A stretch of DNA of 34,464 bases from an uncultured beta proteobacterium (GTDB lineage: Bacteria; Pseudomonadota; Gammaproteobacteria; Burkholderiales; Burkholderiaceae_C): positions 1 to 34,464 of the forward strand of contig CAIWPS010000453.1 of NCBI GenBank assembly GCA_903914615.1. The letters are read 5' to 3'. Position 1 is the stretch's first letter. The number at the start of each line of letters is the position of its first letter. Below the pieces are notes generated by a model. The model was not told the origin of the DNA and did no database searches. It saw nothing but the letters and a program-made list of their open reading frames with translations. A program made the translations under genes and the position numbers. This document shows positions 23,733-30,491 of the stretch, piece by piece.

Positions 23733-25123
23733 CAGAATCCGTCGCTTTCTGTGTTTCTGTCCTGCTGACCCCAGGTCAGCTCATCGAACCGTGTTTCGTG
23801 CAAGAACTTCGGCCTCGGAGGCGGCGCCGGCGGTGCTGGCACCATCTCGAGCATCTGGCAGCCGTAGCTGAACGCATCGCCCGGATGGCTGGCCCAGTCG
23901 TGGACCGGCTCCTTGCTCATCGTGCGCGTCTCGGTGTCGTAGTCGAAGCGCCAGCTGGTCAGGCCGCTGATGCCTTCAAAGCATTCATCTTCATCGAACC
24001 AGCACTTGGCCACCACGCGCCGCGCGGCGTTAATGCGGTCCGCGATCTTGGTCTGCGGCACCACGCGCACATGGTCAGGACCGAAGCCCTTTAGGAACCG
24101 TTCCATCGGGCTGTGCTTGGTCCCAAAGGTCTTGTTGCGCGCGTCATGCGGCAGCCAGATCTTGTCCAGCCGCATGCCGCGCTTGGTCAGGTACGCCGTC
24201 AGATCCTCAATCCAGTCGTCGGCGTCCTTGCCCGACTCGCCCAGATAGCCCACCAGCCCGAAACCGTCGGCCCGCGGCTGCCAGATCCACCAGCTGGCGG
24301 TGTCCCTGAAGCCCAAGTCGCTGCTGATGCACACCGCAGCGCCTTCGGGGTCGAACAGCCCACCCTGCCTAATGCGTCCGTCGATACGCGCGCGGCCCAT
24401 CCAGCGGCCCAGGACAGCGCCGAGGATGGCAGCGTCGAAGCTGCACATGTACTCCTGGTCGAACATGGCCTGCCCCATGTCGTCACCGAAAGTCTCGATG
24501 TACCCGCTGCGCTCCTTCTGCAGCGCCTCCTTGCTGAACACGCCGGTGTCGACAGCGTTCAGCACCTGGGCAAACGCCGCAGGATCCTTGCGTGCCGCGG
24601 TCAGCGTGTCGAAGGCGTGGTTCTTGCCCCGCGGCGTCGTAATGAAGATCTGCCAGCCGTTGTTCTCGGCCAGGATCGGCCGGAGATACGCCCGCGCGGC
24701 CGGGTTGCTGATGGCCCACTCGCTGTAGACGATGCCCACGGGCGTCGCGCCGACCAGGCTGTTGAAGTTGTCCGATCCGACGACCTGCCAGCTACTGCCG
24801 TTCTTGAACCCGATCGACATGTCGTTCTCGCGGGTCCAGCTGCGCAGCTCGAGCGGGAACGCCTCATCGATCCGCCGCTTGCCGGTGTGCGGGTTGACCG
24901 CGCCCCAGATGGCCTTGCGGGCCTGACTGGCCTCGGGGAGCATGTGCCAGAAGTTGGCAACGCGCTCATGTGCAGCCACCGCAGTCCGATGCAGACAAAC
25001 TTCGTCCTTGCCGGAACGGCGATGCCAAATTAGCTCGGCATGCTTGCCGCCGCGCTCGAGGTAGTCCCATGCGGGACGCTGGTACGGTCTTGGCTGCCAT
25101 CCGTTGGGCAGCCGGATCCGCAT
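23732..25123 (-). CDS. terL: Terminase large subunit
   Basis: A 463-aa packaging motor. ATPase: Walker A HRRSGKDE (34-41), Walker B IVYSEW (131-136, catalytic Glu135), coupling motif FITTPRG (160-166). RNase H-like nuclease: ISSDLGF (Asp269), WLPHDARNK (Asp327) and ASHPGDAFSYG (Asp416), giving the three metal-binding acids. All key residues are present. It follows terS by three bases and precedes the portal. It belongs with large terminases of podophages; the packaging type (pac or cos) cannot be told from sequence alone. Confidence 0.95.
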   Translation of the reverse strand: MRIRLPNGWQPRPYQRPAWDYLERGGKHAELIWHRRSGKDEVCLHRTAVAAHERVANFWHMLPEASQARKAIWGAVNPHTGKRRIDEAFPLELRSWTRENDMSIGFKNGSSWQVVGSDNFNSLVGATPVGIVYSEWAISNPAARAYLRPILAENNGWQIFITTPRGKNHAFDTLTAARKDPAAFAQVLNAVDTGVFSKEALQKERSGYIETFGDDMGQAMFDQEYMCSFDAAILGAVLGRWMGRARIDGRIRQGGLFDPEGAAVCISSDLGFRDTASWWIWQPRADGFGLVGYLGESGKDADDWIEDLTAYLTKRGMRLDKIWLPHDARNKTFGTKHSPMERFLKGFGPDHVRVVPQTKIADRINAARRVVAKCWFDEDECFEGISGLTSWRFDYDTETRTMSKEPVHDWASHPGDAFSYGCQMLEMVPAPPAPPPRPKFLHETRFDELTWGQQDRNTESDGF

Positions 25124-25126
25124 CTC

Positions 25127-25564
25127 TCAGGGCTTGGTAGGGTCCGCGAACCGCACCAGCTCGACCGTCACGCTCCCGCTCACCGCCATGTCCAGCTTGT
25201 CACCGTACTTCTTCGGCGCCAGCTTGGACAGCAGCCACTTGCGGGAGTCGACGCGCAGTTTCGAGCGGGCCATCGCCTCCCCGTTCTCGACGTACCCGAC
25301 CGCATCCTCGCCGTGCCGCTCCATCCAGTCGTTCGTCGCGTTGTCGCTGATGTCGAGGATGTCTTCGGCCATCGCCTCCAGGCCGCAAGCACGCGCACGC
25401 GCGTATTGCTCCGCGAAGGCTGGGTGATGATCCAGCCACTTCATCACCGATGACAGCGCTGGCATCTGGTCGTCGCGGCAGACGCTGCGCAAACTCTCCC
25501 CATCCGCCAGCCGCGCGCAGATGCGCTCGGCCAGCGCGTTGCTGTAGGTGCTCTTTCGTCCCAT
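25127..25564 (-). CDS. terS: Terminase small subunit (Sf6 gp1-like)
   Basis: A 145-aa DNA-recognition subunit. The N-terminal HTH region (YSNALAERICARLADGESLRSVCRDDQMPALSSVMKWLDHHPAFAEQYARAR) is the classic Sf6 gp1-like pattern: 'IC..la.GeSLr.Ic....mP....v..WL.....F...YarAr'. The C-terminal LRVDSRKWLLSKLAPKKYGDK is also diagnostic. It stands directly before terL. It is the second gene after a terminator that separates the late from the early block. Confidence 0.93.
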   Translation of the reverse strand: MGRKSTYSNALAERICARLADGESLRSVCRDDQMPALSSVMKWLDHHPAFAEQYARARACGLEAMAEDILDISDNATNDWMERHGEDAVGYVENGEAMARSKLRVDSRKWLLSKLAPKKYGDKLDMAVSGSVTVELVRFADPTKP

Positions 25565-25611
25565 TGCATCGAATCATCCCTTGCGGGCTGGATTCCCGTT
25601 AGAACTGCGGC

Positions 25612-25827
25612 TTAGACGCCCAGCTTGGCGAACAGCGCCTCGAACCCGGTCTTGACCGTGCTCGCCTCCGTGGCCAGCAGCGGCTGCAGGAGGGTGGCGT
25701 GTTGCTTGAGGGTGTCGAGCTCGGCGGTCAGGCTGTTGAACTTGGACTCGTAGGCCGTGCGCTCTGCGGCGATGTCGCTTTCGAGCTTGGCCTGCGCAGT
25801 GGTCAGGAGTTCCTGAAGAGTGGACAT
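25612..25827 (-). CDS. Small coiled-coil protein, first late-block gene
   Basis: A 71-aa all-helical protein (MSTLQELLTTAQAKLESDIAAERTAYESKFNSLTAELDTL...), a likely coiled coil. The start at 25827 is preferred because GGAG precedes it and because the longer frame would start upstream of the terminator hairpin. It is the first ORF after that terminator, before terS. Not recognised. Confidence 0.6.
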   Translation of the reverse strand: MSTLQELLTTAQAKLESDIAAERTAYESKFNSLTAELDTLKQHATLLQPLLATEASTVKTGFEALFAKLGV

Positions 25828-25844
25828 TTGCAGCTCCAGAATGC

Positions 25845-25873
25845 AAAAACCCGCCGGGATTGCTCCGAGCGGG
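25845..25873 (-). terminator. Rho-independent terminator between early and late blocks
   Basis: Minus strand: CCCGC stem with inner CGG/CCG pairs and GCGGG, then TTTTTGC. It lies between the Q-like gene (ends 25934) and the first late ORF (starts 25827). This is where a Q-type antiterminator would have to act to let polymerase into the late genes. Confidence 0.8.
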
Positions 25874-25933
25874 CGAATTTTGAAGGCAACTTGGCCCCTT
25901 GGAATCACAGTGTGCACGATTCCAGAATCATCG

Positions 25934-26326
25934 TCAAGCCCGATCCATCACGCCGGCCGAACGCAGACGGACGACCAGCGCGGCGCGTGCCAGATCGATC
26001 ACGGCGCGCCGGTCGACGCGGTTCTCGGGAAGGCGCGGATTGATGAAGCACTCCCAGCCGGCGACGAGGTTGCGCGCTTCGGCGTGAATGGCCATGCGCC
26101 AGAACGCATTGAGCTGCTGCACCTGGAAATCGACCGTCTTCATCGTGCGCGATTCAAGATCGCTGTCCAACGCGCCGTTGGCATCGTCGTACTGCCGGCT
26201 GACCTGGTAGTCGCCGACCACGAGAGACTTTGGCGCAAAGCCGCGGGCGGCTGACGCCCTGCTGGCCCAGTGATGCCAGCGCGACAGGATGTCGTCGAGC
26301 TCGTCCTTGACGCTTGCTGCGGTCAT
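25934..26326 (-). CDS. Candidate Q-like late antiterminator / conserved phage protein
   Basis: A 130-aa protein that begins MTAASVKDELDDILSRWHHWASRASAARGF. The 'el..iL.rWh.W' start, the central DLESRTMKTVDFQVQQL, the EARNLVAGWECFINPRLPENR segment and the small C-terminal helix are typical of a protein often found beside RusA in temperate phages and compared with lambda Q-type antiterminators. No zinc-binding Cys cluster is seen. It is coupled to rusA by ATGA and stands directly upstream of a terminator and the late block. The Q function is inferred from position. Confidence 0.6.
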   Translation of the reverse strand: MTAASVKDELDDILSRWHHWASRASAARGFAPKSLVVGDYQVSRQYDDANGALDSDLESRTMKTVDFQVQQLNAFWRMAIHAEARNLVAGWECFINPRLPENRVDRRAVIDLARAALVVRLRSAGVMDRA

Positions 26327-26700
26327 GAGCATGTGGCCTCCAGGGCTTTGACGCGGATCTTTAGCATTCCGCCCAGCGTCGGAATGCGAACGATCTTGAG
26401 ACTGTCGATCTGGCTGTCGTCCGACCACAGGCCGGCGTGGGTGAGGCTGTCGAGGGTGGACTTGAGCATGTTGTCCAGGTCGCGGCGTCGCCTGTCGGGC
26501 ATCCAGGCGTCGATCTCGACGGCCAGGCGCTCCTCGGGCTTGAAGCGTTTCCAGCGCTGCACGAGGGCCTGTTCCTGGATCGCCTGGCGGTACTTGCGGC
26601 CAGCGGCGCTGATGAGCGAGCGGCCGGCTGCCGAGCCGCCGGACAGGTGGCGGTAGTAGGTGTTTGTGCTGGGTGGGAATGGGAGGACGATTTCGATCAT
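26323..26700 (-). CDS. rusA: Holliday junction resolvase RusA
   Basis: A 125-aa RusA-family endonuclease. Visible signature: N-terminal LPFPPSTNTYYRH, then RRRDLDNMLKSTLDSLTHAGLWSDDSQID (about 71-99). Asp74, Asp76, Lys80 and Asp95 correspond to the catalytic Asp70, Asp72, Lys76 and Asp91 of E. coli RusA. It resolves recombination or replication intermediates before packaging. Length fits the family (about 120 aa). Coupled by ATGA to both neighbours. Confidence 0.93.
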   Translation of the reverse strand: MIEIVLPFPPSTNTYYRHLSGGSAAGRSLISAAGRKYRQAIQEQALVQRWKRFKPEERLAVEIDAWMPDRRRRDLDNMLKSTLDSLTHAGLWSDDSQIDSLKIVRIPTLGGMLKIRVKALEATCS

Positions 26701-26846
26701 CTGCAGGCCCAGGCAATCGCGCGCAGCGGGAGTTTCAGCAGCCAGAAGAACGCACCCAGCAGCCCGACGCAGACCAGGCCGGCGCCAAAGCCGATCCAGA
26801 AGCCGCCCAGGAACAGGTCGTAGATCGGATTCAAGGGTTCTTTCAT
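26697..26846 (-). CDS. Small single-span membrane peptide
   Basis: A 49-aa peptide starting MKEPLNPIYDLFLGGFW, with one hydrophobic segment (about 13-37, LGGFWIGFGAGLVCVGLLGAFFWLL) and a basic end (RAIAWACR). ATGA overlaps link it to the winged-helix gene upstream and rusA downstream. The long frame upstream is shadow. Function unknown; small membrane peptides in early operons can affect host envelope or superinfection. Confidence 0.55.
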   Translation of the reverse strand: MKEPLNPIYDLFLGGFWIGFGAGLVCVGLLGAFFWLLKLPLRAIAWACR

Positions 26847-27094
26847 GTGGGGTCCTTCACTTCGACGGTGCGCGCCAGGTCGGTCAGGCGCACTTCCACG
26901 GTGATGAGGCCGCGCTTGACCATCGAATCCCGGATGCGTGAGGCCGTCTTGATGTCGCTCGACAACCGCGCCGCAGCCTCCCTGAAGGCCTTGGAATCCA
27001 TGGCCCCGCCGTTCGACTCGAGCAACCCAATCGCCCGGTCGATGGCGCTGCCCTCGTAGATCCAGCGCGCTGGTTTTCCTGGGGGTGAGCTCAT
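26843..27094 (-). CDS. Small winged-helix-like DNA-binding protein
   Basis: An 83-aa protein (MSSPPGKPARWIYEGSAIDRAIGLLESNGGAMDSKAFREAAARLSSD..., split here for length) with the order helix, helix, turn, recognition-like helix (IKTASRIRDSMVKRGLIT), then a beta hairpin (VEVRLTDLARTVEV): a plausible winged helix. Start 27094 is chosen because AGGAA precedes it; 27109 has no site. It lies just downstream of the inverted-repeat region, which it might bind. The fold is inferred by eye. Confidence 0.6.
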   Translation of the reverse strand: MSSPPGKPARWIYEGSAIDRAIGLLESNGGAMDSKAFREAAARLSSDIKTASRIRDSMVKRGLITVEVRLTDLARTVEVKDPT

Positions 27095-27228
27095 GGGTGT
27101 TCCTGCCATTGTTCAGGCCGCATTGGATCCAGCCAACGACCAAACTGAGTTATTGGAAAAAATCCTTCGGGCCCGCGAGAACCAAAAACAAAACGCTCTT
27201 TGACGGTAGAGAGCCGACTTCATTTTTC

Positions 27229-27363
27229 AAAACGGCACAACGGCACATCGCATAACGGCACGGCAATCGGCACGGCACAGTGCCGAATTGCCTTATGCGC
27301 GCGCGAGTGCCGTTTCTGTGCTTTGTGCCGTTTTTCGGCACACAAAACGTAGGTATTCGGCAC
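27229..27363. repeat. Iteron-like / large imperfect inverted-repeat region (possible origin)
   Basis: Ten hexamers in 135 bases: CGGCAC at 27233, 27241, 27256, 27268, 27273, 27336 and 27358, and its reverse GTGCCG at 27280, 27307 and 27325. They form an extended dyad centred near 27276: GCATAA (27250-27255) pairs with TTATGC (27293-27298), GGCAAT with ATTGCC, and CGGCAC (27268-27273) with GTGCCG (27280-27285). Outer copies AACGGCACAA and TTGTGCCGTT are also roughly mirror-placed. The region lies after the primase-helicase gene. The spacer 27110-27228 is AT-richer than the surroundings and holds no supported gene. An origin, a regulatory site or a strong RNA structure are all possible. Confidence 0.7.
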
Positions 27364-27372
27364 ATTCATGGG

Positions 27373-29283
27373 TCATTCCTTGACGATAAGAATGGGCATC
27401 ATCGAGCCCTGCTCGGTCCCGAAATCAATGCGCTTCTGGCTCAAAAGAGCGGCCTTGGCACGGTAGAACGTCATCTTCTTGGCGTGCATCTCCATGTCGG
27501 GAGGGAGCACCTTGTAGAACTCCAGGCGCCATTGCTTTTCGGTCAATCCAGTTTGTGCAACCGACAACAGCAAAGCGTCTTTGCCGCCTCGTCCGGCCCG
27601 TGCTTCCCGTTCTTTTGCCTCGACCAATTCAACGGCGTTGTTAATATGCCCGGCCGCCAGCGAAGTAATTGAATCTCCGTCTTCATCCTTCCCGAGATCC
27701 TGAACGGAAAGTAGAAACGACTGCTCATCGAATAACTCGCCGTCCTTCTGACGCTCGCACACGACGGTCGCAATCATTTCCTTCTCGTCGCGAAATACCC
27801 CGAACATGAAATCGACGTTGCCGACAATTGCGCTCGATCCCCGGGGACGCTCCGTCGCGCTGTGGCCGCTGTGATGAATGACCAGCACGGTGCAGGCCCA
27901 GAGCTGACGAAACCACGTCCCCAGCTCGCGAAAGTAGCGCGCGGTGTCGGTGCTGCTGTTCTCTTCGCCTTCGTCGGTCTGGCTCTTGGTGTCGATCACA
28001 ATCAGCGCCGGCTCCACGCCGATCGCGCGCGCAGCATCCACCACTTCGCTCGAGCGCGTCGACAACATCACGGCTGAGGGCAAGACGTAGAACGAGATCC
28101 CGCTCCACTTCAACCCCCTGGCCGCGTGCCAGGCGCGCACACGCCGCATGAGGCCAGTGCCCCCTTCCGCGGCTATGTAGATGACCGAACCGCGCTTTGT
28201 CTTCCTTCCCAGCCATTTCATGCCGTGGGCAATGTGCAGGGCCATGTCCAAAGCGACAAACGACTTAAACGTGCCAGGAGCGCCGAACATCACGCCGATG
28301 CTGTCGGAGGGAAGAACGTGCTTGACGGCCCAGCTGACGTTCTTGGATGCGGCGTCGAGCTGGGCCAAGCTCAGGATGCGCGATGCGGACTCCGCAGGCT
28401 GAGAAATCACCGGCGCACCGGTGTTCTTCCAGCCTTCCTTCTGCGCCATTGCGAAGAGGCTGTTCAAGCCAAGGCCTGAAAGGCCCTTGCGCTTGAAACT
28501 GCGCCAGACCCGCATCTGGTCCTGCGGGTCGTACTTCGAGCTCGTCTGGCTCCAGGTGTCCCACAAACTGAACCCGGCCTGGTTGGGCATCTCGTTGTGG
28601 ATGGCAGCACCCACAGCGACCCAGGTCTCGCGGTTGTGGCTGTTGATGTGCTGCAGCGCTTCCTGCGCGCTGGCCGCGCGCGCGGGGTCGATTGGGGGCG
28701 CTGGCGGCGCGATCGCCGTGGCCTTGGTGTGCGATCTGCCCAAGTCCCGGATCCACGTCGGCAGAGTGCTGGGCACGATTCCGTTCAGCGGGTCCGATTC
28801 CGACTCCCAGCCGTAGCGCTTGCCGCTTGGGTGCAGCGTAGGCTCGACCGCGATGTAGCCGTCGGCTTTGAGATCCACGCCGGGTCCGAGCGTTCCGGGC
28901 AGGCCTTCGACCAGCTGCGCGGCAAAAAGGCGATGCTCGCCGCCGCCGCCTGTAAGGGCCAGGACGTCGCTGACGATCGGGCCGTGGATTGCCTCGAGCT
29001 GGTCGATCGTGTCGATGCCGCCGTTGCGCGGGTCGATGTCAATGGCCACCAGCCCGCTGGCCTTGAGCGCAACGCCCACGCCGGCGTCCGGGTATTGCCG
29101 CCACCAGTTTGTGGCCGTCTGGGTGTCGTTCGTCGCGTCGTGAAAGCCGTTGCGCACCAGGCGGCCAAGGGGTTTCTTGGTGCCCGGGTCGAGTGGAAGC
29201 ACCCACCAGCCGAGACTGATGTAGCGGGCGGCAAAGCTGGCAGCGCTGCGCGCCTCGTTGATGTCCGTCACGTTGGATGACAT
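27373..29283 (-). CDS. Primase-helicase replication protein (Prim-Pol, PriCT, RepA-like ATPase)
   Basis: A protein of about 636 aa. N-terminal Prim-Pol domain: ARYISLGWWVLPLDPGTKKPL, VAIDIDPRNGG (metal-binding DxD), TGGGGEHRLFA and KADGYIAVEPTLHPSG. Middle PriCT-2-like part: EALQHINSHNRETWVAVGAAIHN ... MRVWRSF. C-terminal RepA/AAA_25 ATPase: Walker A GAPGTFKSF, Walker B ALIVIDTKS, sensor-like VLVIHHSGH and RGSSAIVGNVD. It should open and prime the phage origin. Start ATG 29283 (MSSNVTDINEARS) is preferred; ATG 29322 adds an Arg-rich stretch, and neither has a strong ribosome site. Complete with all motifs. Confidence 0.93.
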   Translation of the reverse strand: MSSNVTDINEARSAASFAARYISLGWWVLPLDPGTKKPLGRLVRNGFHDATNDTQTATNWWRQYPDAGVGVALKASGLVAIDIDPRNGGIDTIDQLEAIHGPIVSDVLALTGGGGEHRLFAAQLVEGLPGTLGPGVDLKADGYIAVEPTLHPSGKRYGWESESDPLNGIVPSTLPTWIRDLGRSHTKATAIAPPAPPIDPARAASAQEALQHINSHNRETWVAVGAAIHNEMPNQAGFSLWDTWSQTSSKYDPQDQMRVWRSFKRKGLSGLGLNSLFAMAQKEGWKNTGAPVISQPAESASRILSLAQLDAASKNVSWAVKHVLPSDSIGVMFGAPGTFKSFVALDMALHIAHGMKWLGRKTKRGSVIYIAAEGGTGLMRRVRAWHAARGLKWSGISFYVLPSAVMLSTRSSEVVDAARAIGVEPALIVIDTKSQTDEGEENSSTDTARYFRELGTWFRQLWACTVLVIHHSGHSATERPRGSSAIVGNVDFMFGVFRDEKEMIATVVCERQKDGELFDEQSFLLSVQDLGKDEDGDSITSLAAGHINNAVELVEAKEREARAGRGGKDALLLSVAQTGLTEKQWRLEFYKVLPPDMEMHAKKMTFYRAKAALLSQKRIDFGTEQGSMMPILIVKE

Positions 29284-29373
29284 GCGCTCAGTGCGATTGC
29301 GTACAGACCGCACCGACGGCATCAAGCCACGATGCGGCGGGGCGAGGCGTGGCGCCTGTGCAGAAAACGGCGC

Positions 29374-29679
29374 TCATTCCTCCTGCTCCCAAATCAGCTG
29401 CGGCGCTTTGCGCATCACGCGCTCGTGCGTCTGGGTGAGGAATGCGTAGGCCGCGGGGTCCACGCACTTGAATTCGCTGGGAACGACCTTGAGGCCGAGG
29501 TGCACGAGGAACAGCACGACCTCTTCCAGGCGCTCGGTCTTGATGCGGCTGACGGTGGAGTCGGACACGCCCATCGCGGTGGCCACTGAGCCGGCCTTCC
29601 CGGGTTCTTGCAGCCGGTGCAACGCAAGCTGCACGCCTTTTCGTGCCCTTTCAGCCGGGGCTGGCGAGACTGGCGCCAT
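29374..29679 (-). CDS. CII-like transcriptional activator
   Basis: A 101-aa regulator of the lambda CII family. The central HTH is GSVATAMGVSDSTVSRIKTERLEEVVLFLVHLGLKVVP, nearly the family consensus, followed by the short FKCVDPAAYAFL region. In lambda CII activates lysogeny promoters, including that of integrase. Start ATG 29679 (MAPVSPAP) overlaps the preceding Cro-like gene's end region (stop at 29681); AAGG lies nine bases upstream. It is the second gene of the leftward early transcript, the same order as cro-cII in lambda. Confidence 0.88.
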   Translation of the reverse strand: MAPVSPAPAERARKGVQLALHRLQEPGKAGSVATAMGVSDSTVSRIKTERLEEVVLFLVHLGLKVVPSEFKCVDPAAYAFLTQTHERVMRKAPQLIWEQEE

Positions 29680-29680
29680 G

Positions 29681-29881
29681 TCACGCAGCCTTCGATTCAG
29701 CAGCAAAGAGGTACTGATGCAGCGCGCGCACCTTGGAGTAGCCCGGATCGCTCTCGCGGTTCTTGATGCGCAGCACCGTGTCGTATGGGATGCCGCTGCC
29801 TTTGGCCACAGCGGGCAGGTCGCCGACGCGGTTCTGAAGCTCGGCGACGACCCTCTCTAGGAGGTCGAATTGAGTGTCCAT
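29681..29881 (-). CDS. Small HTH regulator (Cro/repressor-like), probably leaderless
   Basis: A 66-aa HTH protein: VGDLPAVAKGSGIPYDTVLRIKNRESDPGYSKVRALHQYL shows the Cro/XRE-type helix-turn-helix (helix 2 AVAKGSGI, recognition helix YDTVLRIKN). The promoter -10 TATGGT (29893-29888) puts the RNA start at about 29881, on the ATG itself, and no ribosome site precedes it, so the mRNA is probably leaderless, as for lambda cI from PRM. It likely binds the AGGCA-N4-TGCCT operators. No larger CI repressor is in the window; this could be the Cro or the only repressor. Confidence 0.8.
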   Translation of the reverse strand: MDTQFDLLERVVAELQNRVGDLPAVAKGSGIPYDTVLRIKNRESDPGYSKVRALHQYLFAAESKAA

Positions 29882-29887
29882 GCCGCA

Positions 29888-29931
29888 ACCATAGGCATAG
29901 TTGCCTCATATGTCAAGGCACATTTGCCTTG
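29888..29931 (-). promoter_or_regulatory. Leftward early promoter with two operators
   Basis: Minus strand: -35 TTGACA (29916-29911), 17-base spacer, -10 TATGGT (29893-29888). Operators: AGGCA-TAGT-TGCCT (29893-29906) overlaps the -10 and spacer; CAAGGCA-CATT-TGCCTTG (29914-29931) overlaps the -35. Their centres are 23 bp apart. A bound repressor would block polymerase directly. It drives the HTH gene, cII, and the replication genes. Confidence 0.85.
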
Positions 29932-30024
29932 CGCGCTTTGCTATCCAAGATCGGCAGCACCAAGGAAGCGCTGGAGGGCTTCCTGCGCGACGAAGGCAAC
30001 ACTGCCCCAGGGCGGCTCGATTGA
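29929..30024 (+). CDS. Micro-ORF overlapping the lipoprotein start
   Basis: A possible 31-aa peptide (TTG start; ALLSKIGSTKEALEGFLRDEGNTAP) with strong G/C third positions, suggesting true coding. Its stop overlaps the lipoprotein's TTG start (TTGA), which would allow coupling. No promoter or ribosome site is clear, and it abuts the leftward operators. It may be a remnant of a longer gene. Confidence 0.35.
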   Translation: MRALLSKIGSTKEALEGFLRDEGNTAPGRLD

Positions 30025-30350
30025 ACCGCGCCGCCTTTGCCGCCCTGGCAGCCGCAGCGTTGACGTCTTGCGCAACCGAGGCCAACTACCAGGCCAACGT
30101 CAAGAGCTTCATGGGCCTACCCGAACTGGCCCTGATTCGCGCCTGGGGTCCACCGTCAAGTTCCTACGAGACCGGCGGCTCCAGATTCCTCACCTACCAA
30201 TGGCGCGGCAACTCGTACGTGGTCGCAACAGGATCGCCGATCGTCCCGGCCGCCATCGTTGGCAAGTGGTGTGACACTACGTTCGAGTACCGCGCCGGCG
30301 TCGCCGTGAGCTGGCGCTATCAGGGCAACGGCTGCAAGTCCAAGGACTGA
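30021..30350 (+). CDS. Small lipoprotein between the two operator modules (superinfection-exclusion candidate)
   Basis: A 109-aa protein starting at TTG 30021: NRAAFAALAAAALTSC is a short signal peptide with lipobox LTSC (Cys17). The mature part has aromatic, beta-rich sequence (SFMGLPELALIRAWGPPSS, RFLTYQWRGNSY) and two later Cys (KWCDTTFEYR, GNGCKSKD) that may pair. Third codon positions are strongly G/C. No in-frame ATG or GTG exists nearby. In the immunity region and on its own transcript, a lipoprotein often is a lysogenic conversion or superinfection-exclusion factor; here that is inference from place and type. A + terminator follows at 30368. Confidence 0.65.
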   Translation: MNRAAFAALAAAALTSCATEANYQANVKSFMGLPELALIRAWGPPSSSYETGGSRFLTYQWRGNSYVVATGSPIVPAAIVGKWCDTTFEYRAGVAVSWRYQGNGCKSKD

Positions 30351-30365
30351 CGCGCCGCCCGAATT

Positions 30366-30387
30366 AGCCGCTGCGAGCGGGTTTTTT
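30366..30387 (+). terminator. Rho-independent terminator after the lipoprotein gene
   Basis: Plus strand: CCGCT, loop GCG, AGCGG, then GTTTTTT. It ends the lipoprotein transcript before the rightward promoter, so the two units are separate. Confidence 0.8.
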
Positions 30388-30405
30388 CACGTCCGTCGAA
30401 AAAAT

Positions 30406-30448
30406 AAGGCAAATCTGCCTTGACAAGATAGGCACAGATGCCTATTCT
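30406..30448 (+). promoter_or_regulatory. Rightward early promoter with two operators
   Basis: Plus strand: -35 TTGACA (30420-30425), 17-base spacer, -10 TATTCT (30443-30448). Operators: AAGGCA-AATC-TGCCTT (30406-30421) over the -35 edge and ATAGGCA-CAGA-TGCCTAT (30428-30445) over the spacer and -10, centres 23 bp apart. Aligned base for base with the leftward module, most of 43 positions agree, so one repressor should control both. Confidence 0.87.
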
Positions 30449-30491
30449 TGATCCCAAGCCGCGACTGTTTCGCGGCACCGGGAGCGAGGCG

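Noticed and set aside
27229-27363. CRISPR array
   Set aside because: Repeats are only six bases, in both orientations and unevenly spaced; no cas genes. The Cas4-like nuclease belongs to the recombination block.
27150-27365. 71-aa ORF on - within the repeat region
   Set aside because: Composition follows the CGGCAC repeats (Cys/Arg-rich), no ribosome site, no coding bias; treated as non-coding.
29901-30350. 149-aa form of the lipoprotein from ATG 29901
   Set aside because: That start lies in the leftward operator region and puts 40 Arg/His-rich residues before the signal peptide; the TTG 30021 start gives a proper lipoprotein signal.
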